From the NCBI GenBank assembly GCA_002452325.1, contig DKFG01000034.1, forward strand, positions 1,131 through 8,499: a stretch of 7,369 nucleotides of DNA, read 5' to 3'. Position numbers and translations under genes: made by a program. The stretch is from Geobacter sp. UBA6802. Its GTDB lineage: Bacteria; Desulfobacterota; Desulfuromonadia; Geobacterales; Pseudopelobacteraceae. The number at the start of each line of letters is the position of its first letter. The first letter of the stretch is position 1. The notes under the pieces were generated by a model. The model was not told the origin of the DNA. It worked only from the letters and a program-made list of their open reading frames with translations, and made no database searches. This document shows positions 1 to 4,754 of this stretch, one piece after another.

Positions 1-706
1 TGCCGGTCTGGATGCAGAGCAGTACTTCGTGGGCCTTGGCATCCTCACGGTTCAGGTAGTGGCAGTCGTTGGTGGCCACCAACGGCAGGTTCAGATCCTT
101 TGCCACTTCAATCAGTCGTTTGTTGACCGTGTCCTGCTCCGGCAGGGTGTTTTCCTGGATCTCGATATAGTAACGTCCAGGGAACAGTTCGCTGTACCAG
201 CGGGCCGTTTCCAGGGCGTCTTCCATCCTGCCCCGGCCGCATTGCATGGCCACCTCACCCTTGAGGCAGGCAGACAGCGCTATCAGCCCTTCACTGTGCT
301 GCTCCAGCAAGGCGCGGTCGATGCGGGGACGGTAGTAGAACCCCTCCTTGAAGCCGGCTGAGGTCAGGTAGGAGAGGTTTTTGTATCCCTCCAGGTTTTC
401 ACACAAAAGAATCAGGTGGTAGGCCGCTTCGGAGATCCCTTTGGCATCCTTTGAAAAACGGGAATCCGGGGCGATGTAGAGCTCACAGCCGATGACCGGC
501 TTGATCCCGGCCTTCTTACACTTGAGATAAAACTCAACCGCACCGAACATGTTGCCATGATCGGTGATGGCCAGGGCCGGCATCCGGCACTGTTTGGCCT
601 TGGCAACCAGGTCCTCGATCCTGATAGCGCCATCCAACAGTGAGTATTGGGTATGCAGGTGCAGGTGAACAAAGGGGGTTACAGGATTGGTTGCAGGTAC
701 TTCCAT
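1..706 (-). CDS. dnaE: DNA polymerase III alpha subunit, N-terminal part (PHP domain), cut by the window edge
   Basis: This is the catalytic subunit of the replicative DNA polymerase. Only the first 235 codons are present; the gene continues past position 1. Translation from the ATG at 706-704 gives an uninterrupted frame. It contains the N-terminal PHP phosphoesterase domain with the motif HLHLHTQYSLLDG (residues 14-26), ITDHGNMFG (47-55), IGCE (72-75), H97 and TNDCHYL (212-218). These match bacterial DnaE1-type polymerases. The start is supported by GGGAG at 716-720, about 8 nt upstream, and by the conserved HLH motif lying close to the N-terminus. The PHP metal ligands appear intact, unlike in E. 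coli DnaE, where the equivalents are HLRVH and TDFTN. The gene is divergent from the histidine kinase and has its own promoter. The polymerase palm, fingers and beta-clamp-binding parts lie outside the window. Confidence 0.96.
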   Translation of the reverse strand, partial: MEVPATNPVTPFVHLHLHTQYSLLDGAIRIEDLVAKAKQCRMPALAITDHGNMFGAVEFYLKCKKAGIKPVIGCELYIAPDSRFSKDAKGISEAAYHLILLCENLEGYKNLSYLTSAGFKEGFYYRPRIDRALLEQHSEGLIALSACLKGEVAMQCGRGRMEDALETARWYSELFPGRYYIEIQENTLPEQDTVNKRLIEVAKDLNLPLVATNDCHYLNREDAKAHEVLLCIQTG

Positions 707-740
707 AGGGGCAGTCTCCCGGTGTGGCGCTTAGGGGCGG

Positions 741-770
741 AGTATGCCTTATGCCAAGATGTGGTGTCAA
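741..770 (-). promoter_or_regulatory. Putative sigma70 promoter of dnaE
   Basis: On the minus strand a perfect -35 hexamer TTGACA (770-765) is followed after 18 nt by CATACT (746-741), which matches 4 of 6 positions of TATAAT. Transcription would start near 734, giving a leader of about 28 nt before the dnaE ATG, with GGGAG as ribosome binding site. This is a motif match only. Confidence 0.5.
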
Positions 771-800
771 TGTCGGGGTTTTGACGCAAGATGTTGGTTG

Positions 801-817
801 GCTTGACCGTTTCAAGC
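801..817. repeat. Inverted repeat in the divergent intergenic region, possible operator
   Basis: GCTTGA (801-806) and TCAAGC (812-817) form a perfect 6-bp inverted repeat around CCGTT. With one mismatch the symmetry extends to flanking TT/AA pairs (798-799 with 819-820). It lies between the putative dnaE promoter and the kinase promoter, so it could be a dimeric regulator site. It has no T-tract and does not follow a gene end, so a terminator is unlikely. Function is inferred from position only. Confidence 0.3.
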
Positions 818-840
818 AAATCAATAACGGTGAAAAACCC

Positions 841-871
841 CTGTTGAGCGGTTCATTGCAAACTGTTGCGC
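841..871 (+). repeat. Direct repeats spanning the kinase promoter -35, possible regulator sites
   Basis: CTGTTGAGC (841-849) and CTGTTGCGC (863-871) match at 8 of 9 positions and are 22 bp apart, about two helical turns. The putative -35 hexamer at 856-861 lies between them. This arrangement would suit a regulator binding as tandem monomers or dimers on one face, for example the LuxR-type regulator encoded downstream. Such short repeats can occur by chance. Confidence 0.25.
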
Positions 872-885
872 TTCCTTGATATACA
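856..885 (+). promoter_or_regulatory. Putative sigma70 promoter of the two-component operon
   Basis: TTGCAA (856-861) is followed after 18 nt by TATACA (880-885); alternatively GATATA (878-883) at 16 nt serves as -10. Transcription would begin near 890-892, leaving a short leader that includes the GAGGAG ribosome binding site (898-903), which sits 6 nt before the kinase ATG at 910. This is a motif match only. Confidence 0.4.
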
Positions 886-909
886 GATGCGGCACACGAG
901 GAGTCTGTT

Positions 910-2643
910 ATGGATATCAAGACCGTCATTCTGACGTTGGCAATCGGTTCATTCGTTTTTGGCGCCATACTGGCTCTGTTTCAGTACGGTAAGGAACCGG
1001 CCCTGCGGATTCCTTTCTGGGTAACCGCCAAGTTCATGCAGGGGGCTGGTTCGCTGCTGTTGTACTTTCGGGACACAACCCCCGACTTCATGAGCGTTCT
1101 GGTGGCAAACAGCCTGCTGCTGGGCGGGTGCGCCTACGAAAGCTGGGCCATATTTCACATAACCGGCCGTCGGGTCAGTCGCCCCCTGCACGTCGGCTCA
1201 GCGGTTGGCACTGTGGTGGTCTGCGCCGTCATGCTGTTTCTTAATCCGCCGAACCGGATTGCCGTAAGTTTCTCTATGCATACGCTCTTCTATACGCTGC
1301 CTGCCTGGGCCCTCCTGCGGCACGGGGGAGAAACCTCTCTGTTGCGGCGTGGCCTGGGATGCAGCTTCTGTCTGCTGGCCATTATTTTCGGGATCAGGGC
1401 GGTCTGGGCACTGGTGGAACCTGCACAGTCCCATCTGCTGTTTGGTGTTCTGATCTATCAGGTCATGCTTCCGGCTGTTTATTGCATGATGCTGATCAGC
1501 GGTTTCAGCATGCTGCTGCTGGCCAAAGAAGCCAGCGACCGTACTTTGCACGCAACGCTGCGAGAGCAGAAGGCTATTCTGGAGACATTGCCAACCGGGC
1601 TGGCCATTCTGCGGGATCGGGTCATTGAACGCTGCAACCCGGCCCTGGAGGCGATCTTCGGATTCGCGCCCGGAACCATGTCCGGCAAACCGACGGCCTG
1701 TCTCTATGAAAGCCCGAATGTCGGCGAACAGTACGGGCGGATTATGTACGAGGCCATAGACCGCAACGGGTCTTTTGCAGGCGAGGTGGCAATGGTGCGC
1801 CGGAACGGTGAGCGTTTCTGGGCCTGGGTGCAGGGAACGTCTATCTTCCCGGAGCGGGTTCAGTCCTACGCCGTTTTTTCTGTTACCGACATCAGCCAGC
1901 AGAAGGCGCAGCAGCAGCTTCTGCTGCAGCAAAACCAGGAACTGGGGGCGGCCAACCAGGCGCGGAGCAGATTCCTGAAGATGGTGGCCCATGAATTCCG
2001 CACCCCTCTGGGACTGCTGACCTCCAGCACCGATATTCTGGACCGCTACTGGGATCGTCTGAACAACGCAGAGCGGGGCGAGCAGAACAGCCGCATCCGT
2101 AGCGCGGCCCGGCAGTTGTCGGAGTTGACCAGCGCCATCATCTGCCAGAACCAGACGGAAAGCGGCAGGTACGTGCCGATTCTTCAGCAGGTAGATCTGG
2201 CGCTGTTCTGCCGTACCGTTGCCGGTGAGGCGGAAGCGGTTTGGAGCAACGGACAGACCCTGCGGCTTGCCATTGAAGATGACTGCGGTAGCGCGGTTCT
2301 GGACGAAACTCTCTTGCGGCGGGTACTGCAGAACCTGCTCAGCAACGCTTTCCGCTACACGCCACCGGAGGGATTTATCGTGCTGCGAGCCTGGCGTCTT
2401 GCGGGACAGTTTGAGCTGGAAGTGGTTGATTCCGGCATCGGGATCAGCGAAGATGATCAGCAGCATCTCTTTGAAGCCTATTACCGCGGAAGTAATACCG
2501 GTCTGCGCCGGGGGCTGGGCCTGGGTCTGACCATTGTGAGGGAGTCGTTGGAACGTATGCGGGGAGCGATAACGATCATCAGCGCACCGGGAGCGGGAAC
2601 CACCATGCTGGTCAGACTCCCGCTTGCAGGGCCGGAGCTATGA
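910..2643 (+). CDS. Membrane sensor histidine kinase (7TM-like, PAS, HisKA, HATPase_c)
   Basis: This 577-residue protein is a sensor kinase that should autophosphorylate and pass phosphate to the regulator encoded next to it. Hydrophobic segments at about 5-24, 44-53, 61-77, 96-111, 119-136, 149-169 and 176-205 suggest six or seven membrane helices. A cytoplasmic PAS domain follows (about 220-328), then a Q-rich coiled linker (329-350), and HisKA with phosphoacceptor H361 in VAHEFRTPL. The ATPase domain has an N box (N479 in LLSNAFRYTP), G1 box DSGIGIS (507-513), F box LFEAYYRG (520-527) and G2 box GLGLGL (535-540), so all key elements are present. The N-terminal pattern resembles, from memory, an uncharacterised membrane module found in some GGDEF proteins. 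The start has GAGGAG 6 nt upstream. Its stop overlaps the regulator start by ATGA. The ligand cannot be read from the sequence. Confidence 0.93.
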   Translation: MDIKTVILTLAIGSFVFGAILALFQYGKEPALRIPFWVTAKFMQGAGSLLLYFRDTTPDFMSVLVANSLLLGGCAYESWAIFHITGRRVSRPLHVGSAVGTVVVCAVMLFLNPPNRIAVSFSMHTLFYTLPAWALLRHGGETSLLRRGLGCSFCLLAIIFGIRAVWALVEPAQSHLLFGVLIYQVMLPAVYCMMLISGFSMLLLAKEASDRTLHATLREQKAILETLPTGLAILRDRVIERCNPALEAIFGFAPGTMSGKPTACLYESPNVGEQYGRIMYEAIDRNGSFAGEVAMVRRNGERFWAWVQGTSIFPERVQSYAVFSVTDISQQKAQQQLLLQQNQELGAANQARSRFLKMVAHEFRTPLGLLTSSTDILDRYWDRLNNAERGEQNSRIRSAARQLSELTSAIICQNQTESGRYVPILQQVDLALFCRTVAGEAEAVWSNGQTLRLAIEDDCGSAVLDETLLRRVLQNLLSNAFRYTPPEGFIVLRAWRLAGQFELEVVDSGIGISEDDQQHLFEAYYRGSNTGLRRGLGLGLTIVRESLERMRGAITIISAPGAGTTMLVRLPLAGPEL

Positions 2644-3278
2644 ACGAGTTATCAGAGCGAACATATACCATCCTGATAATTGAGGATGATCCATCCTATC
2701 GGGGCAATATCGAGATGATCCTGAAGATGGAGGGGTTCAGGGTCCGCACTGCCGCGGACGGACGCTCCGGGCTGGCATCCGTGCGGGAGGAGGTACCCGA
2801 CCTGATCCTCTGCGACATCATGATGCCGGAAATGGACGGCCATGCCCTGTTCGACATGCTGAAAAACAATGTCCTGTTTGCCGAAGTGGCCTTTATCTAT
2901 GTTACCGCACTGGCTGACCGGGCTGAACAGCGCAGGGCCATGGCAGCCGGCGCCGACGACTACCTGACCAAGCCGTTTACCGCCGAAGAGCTGCTGGCCG
3001 CCGTGACCGGCCGTCTGAACCGGCTGCGTATCCTCCGGCACAGTGCCGGTACCCCATCCTTCCACAAGGAGTTGGTCTGGCTGCGGGAACAACTGACGCC
3101 GCGGGAACATGAGGTGCTGCTGCTGGTGGGGAAGGGGGACACCTCGCGCCAGATCGCAGACCGCCTGGGGATCAGCATCAAGACCGTCGAGATCCACCGC
3201 AGCAATCTGATGAACAAGCTCGATGCCAATAACGCTGCCACCCTGGCCCGCTGGGCATTCATTGCCGAGCAGTTTTAG
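2640..3278 (+). CDS. Response regulator, REC plus LuxR-type HTH (NarL/FixJ-like)
   Basis: This 212-residue protein is a DNA-binding response regulator. The receiver domain (about 9-128) carries the acidic cluster E15-D16-D17, phosphoacceptor D59 in LILCDIMMPEMDG, switch T89 and conserved K111 in the KPF motif. A linker leads to a LuxR-type helix-turn-helix (about 150-207) with LTPREHEVL (152-160), and TSRQIADRLGIS (168-179) followed by KTVEIHRSNLMNKL (181-194) as the recognition region. The ATG overlaps the kinase stop by four bases. A weak AGGG (2628-2631) lies 8 nt upstream, so translational coupling to the kinase is likely. The domain makeup fits a transcription factor activated by the neighbouring kinase. 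Targets are unknown; its own promoter and the exported-protein genes downstream are candidates by proximity. Confidence 0.93.
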   Translation: MNELSERTYTILIIEDDPSYRGNIEMILKMEGFRVRTAADGRSGLASVREEVPDLILCDIMMPEMDGHALFDMLKNNVLFAEVAFIYVTALADRAEQRRAMAAGADDYLTKPFTAEELLAAVTGRLNRLRILRHSAGTPSFHKELVWLREQLTPREHEVLLLVGKGDTSRQIADRLGISIKTVEIHRSNLMNKLDANNAATLARWAFIAEQF

Positions 3279-3502
3279 GAGTATCCTTTTTCATCCTTTC
3301 TGGTTGATGCGTTCTTGCCCAATCACGTATCTACTAGGAGTCTGTCGGACTTAGGATAAATCTACTGCAAATTTGTCAGGACGGTTCATATTTTGCCGTT
3401 GGCTCCTAGGGGTTTCCCCTGATAGACAGCAAGCGGCGGAATACGGTAGCGTGCCCACAAAAATATCGGTGTGTTATCCCGGTACCTGAACAGGAGGCGA
3501 CA
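3279..3502. other. Non-coding gap between the regulator and the hydrolase gene
   Basis: No open reading frame of note was seen on either strand in these 224 bases. The gap contains the CTAG-bounded inverted-repeat segment at 3334-3409. It also has a small perfect hairpin, AGGGG-TTT-CCCCT (3408-3420), without a T-tract. The hydrolase ribosome binding site AGGAGG (3492-3497) sits at its end. No convincing sigma70 or sigma54 promoter and no riboswitch core was recognised, although a promoter for the downstream pair is expected here unless all four genes are cotranscribed. Confidence 0.6.
3334..3409. repeat. Short segment with CTAG-bounded terminal inverted repeats, possible mini-element or IS remnant
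   Basis: CTAGGAGTC (3334-3342) and GGCTCCTAG (3401-3409) are inverted copies that match at 8 of 9 positions and enclose a 76-bp segment relatively rich in A and T. Inside is a second imperfect inverted repeat, ACGG (3381-3384) with CCGT (3396-3399). The outer CTAG tetramers could be a duplicated palindromic target. The left end, GAGTCTGTCGGACTTAGG, resembles what I recall of insertion sequence ends, but no transposase remnant is present. It could equally be a structured leader. Confidence 0.3.
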
Positions 3503-4735
3503 ATGATTCGATTCGTATGGTGGATGATGGCGGTGCTGCTGATGACGGTTCCAACGGTTTCGGCGGCGGCTGAGAACAACGCTGCGGTGAAACTGGCAGA
3601 CGGAGTCAGCTACCAGCTGATCGGCAGCTATGACGTGAGCCGCCTGAATAAGATCGGGACCACGGAGTTACAGGAGTTCAAGACCATCAAAAGCGATCTT
3701 GTCCTGGCGCCGGCCCGGAACGGGGTGAAGCTGTACCGGATCAGCTACCGTACCGTTATTCCCGAGTTTCAGAACCGTCCGGTGGAGGTGGCTGGCCTCA
3801 TTGCCATACCGGACAGGCCGTCCGCCAGCTATCCACTGCTTTCTTACCAGCACGGCACGGTCTTCTCCCGGAACGAGGTTCCCTCATTCCCTGAACAGTC
3901 CATGGAAACCCGGGTGATGATCGCCCAGTTTGCCGGTCAGGGCTACATCGTGATCGCTGCCGATTACATCGGCAAGGGAAGTTCACCGGCGCCGGACAGC
4001 TATATGGTCAAGGAGAGCACGGTGCAGGCCTGTTACGACATGCTGATAGCGGCACGGGCAGTGCTTGCTGATCTGAAACGTACCACCGGCGACCTGTTTC
4101 TGAGTGGCTGGTCCCAGGGATCCTGGAGCACCATGCTGTTCCGCAACCGGCTCGAAAGTCTTGGAGTTCCGGTGAAGGCCGCTGCCACCGCCAGCACCCC
4201 CTCTGATCTCTACCTTCTGATAAACCGCTGGATCAACCGGCGCACCAGCCTGGACGCCGATTGGCTGGTGGGCACCGCTGTATTGCTGGTCAACTCCTAC
4301 GAGCGCTTCTATGGCCTGCCGGGGTTAAGTGGAGCGGCGATCAAGCCTCAGTATTGGCAGACCGCCCGTGACTTCTATGAGAACCGCATCGGTTGGAGTG
4401 AAGCATCAAAGGTGCTGCCGAAGTCGATCAAGGAGTTGTTTCAGGACGACTTTGCCGCTGCAAGCTCGCTGATGGCAAACCGCTTCTATCAGCTGTTGCA
4501 TGAAAATCAGGCCTACCAGTGGCGTTATACGACCCCCAGCCGCTATTACTACGGCAAAGTGGATGAAGTAATCACCCCCTCTATCGGCACACTGCCGGTT
4601 GGCTATCAGGATACCGTGGGTGGCGCTGCGGCAACGGCGGTGTTTGCCGGTGATCAGGCCGACCACCGGGGTACCTTCATCTTTGGCGTGCTGGACCAGA
4701 AGGTCTGGTTTGACAGCCTGATAGCCAGACCGTAA
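3503..4735 (+). CDS. Exported alpha/beta-hydrolase, lipase/esterase-like
   Basis: This 410-residue protein is probably a secreted or periplasmic serine hydrolase acting on an ester or related bond; the substrate is unknown. The N-terminus has a short basic start, a hydrophobic core (about 4-19) and a likely signal peptidase site near VSA-AA (residues 19-23). The hydrolase fold shows a QHGT oxyanion-type motif (117-120), the nucleophile elbow GWSQG with S204 (202-206), a probable acid D354 in YYGKVDEVITP, and a probable catalytic H388 in GDQADHRG. Residues about 235-330 between the nucleophile and the acid could form a cap or lid. The overall pattern is like secretory lipases and related esterases, from family knowledge rather than a search. 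AGGAGG (3492-3497) lies 5 nt before the ATG. The next gene follows after 19 nt, which implies cotranscription. Confidence 0.85.
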   Translation: MIRFVWWMMAVLLMTVPTVSAAAENNAAVKLADGVSYQLIGSYDVSRLNKIGTTELQEFKTIKSDLVLAPARNGVKLYRISYRTVIPEFQNRPVEVAGLIAIPDRPSASYPLLSYQHGTVFSRNEVPSFPEQSMETRVMIAQFAGQGYIVIAADYIGKGSSPAPDSYMVKESTVQACYDMLIAARAVLADLKRTTGDLFLSGWSQGSWSTMLFRNRLESLGVPVKAAATASTPSDLYLLINRWINRRTSLDADWLVGTAVLLVNSYERFYGLPGLSGAAIKPQYWQTARDFYENRIGWSEASKVLPKSIKELFQDDFAAASSLMANRFYQLLHENQAYQWRYTTPSRYYYGKVDEVITPSIGTLPVGYQDTVGGAAATAVFAGDQADHRGTFIFGVLDQKVWFDSLIARP

Positions 4736-4741
4736 AGTCTG

Positions 4742-4747
4742 AGGAGG
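4742..4747 (+). promoter_or_regulatory. Ribosome binding site that decides the start of the beta-helix gene
   Basis: A consensus AGGAGG is followed by two in-frame ATG codons, at 4749 and 4755. The first is only 1 nt from the motif, too close for efficient initiation. The second is 7 nt away, the normal spacing. The start at 4755 is therefore preferred; it removes two residues from the longer reading. Confidence 0.75.
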
Positions 4748-4754
4748 GATGACC

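Noticed and set aside
29..361. A 110-codon plus-strand frame at the left edge
   Set aside because: It lies antisense to dnaE, whose PHP motifs read cleanly through this region.
1198..2466. A 422-codon open frame on the minus strand inside the kinase gene
   Set aside because: It is fully antisense to a kinase with intact catalytic motifs, its product is Q/R/A-rich without recognisable domains, and GC-rich coding DNA commonly gives such open antisense frames.
3277..3291. AGGA-GTA-TCCT followed by TTTTT right at the regulator stop, as an intrinsic terminator
   Set aside because: The stem is only 4 bp with a 3-nt loop and overlaps the stop codon; too weak to call.
3398..3420. Sigma54 promoter (TTGGCTC upstream of the hydrolase)
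   Set aside because: The -24-like GG is present but no GC occurs at the required -12 spacing.
3400..3500. c-di-GMP (GEMM) or other riboswitch upstream of the hydrolase
   Set aside because: Such riboswitches are common in Geobacter relatives, but the conserved core (a GACGCAAAG-like segment and paired GCC/GG elements) is not present.
4749..4754. ATG at 4749 as the start of the beta-helix gene
   Set aside because: It is 1 nt from the AGGAGG motif region; the ATG at 4755 has the normal 7-nt spacing and leaves the signal peptide intact.
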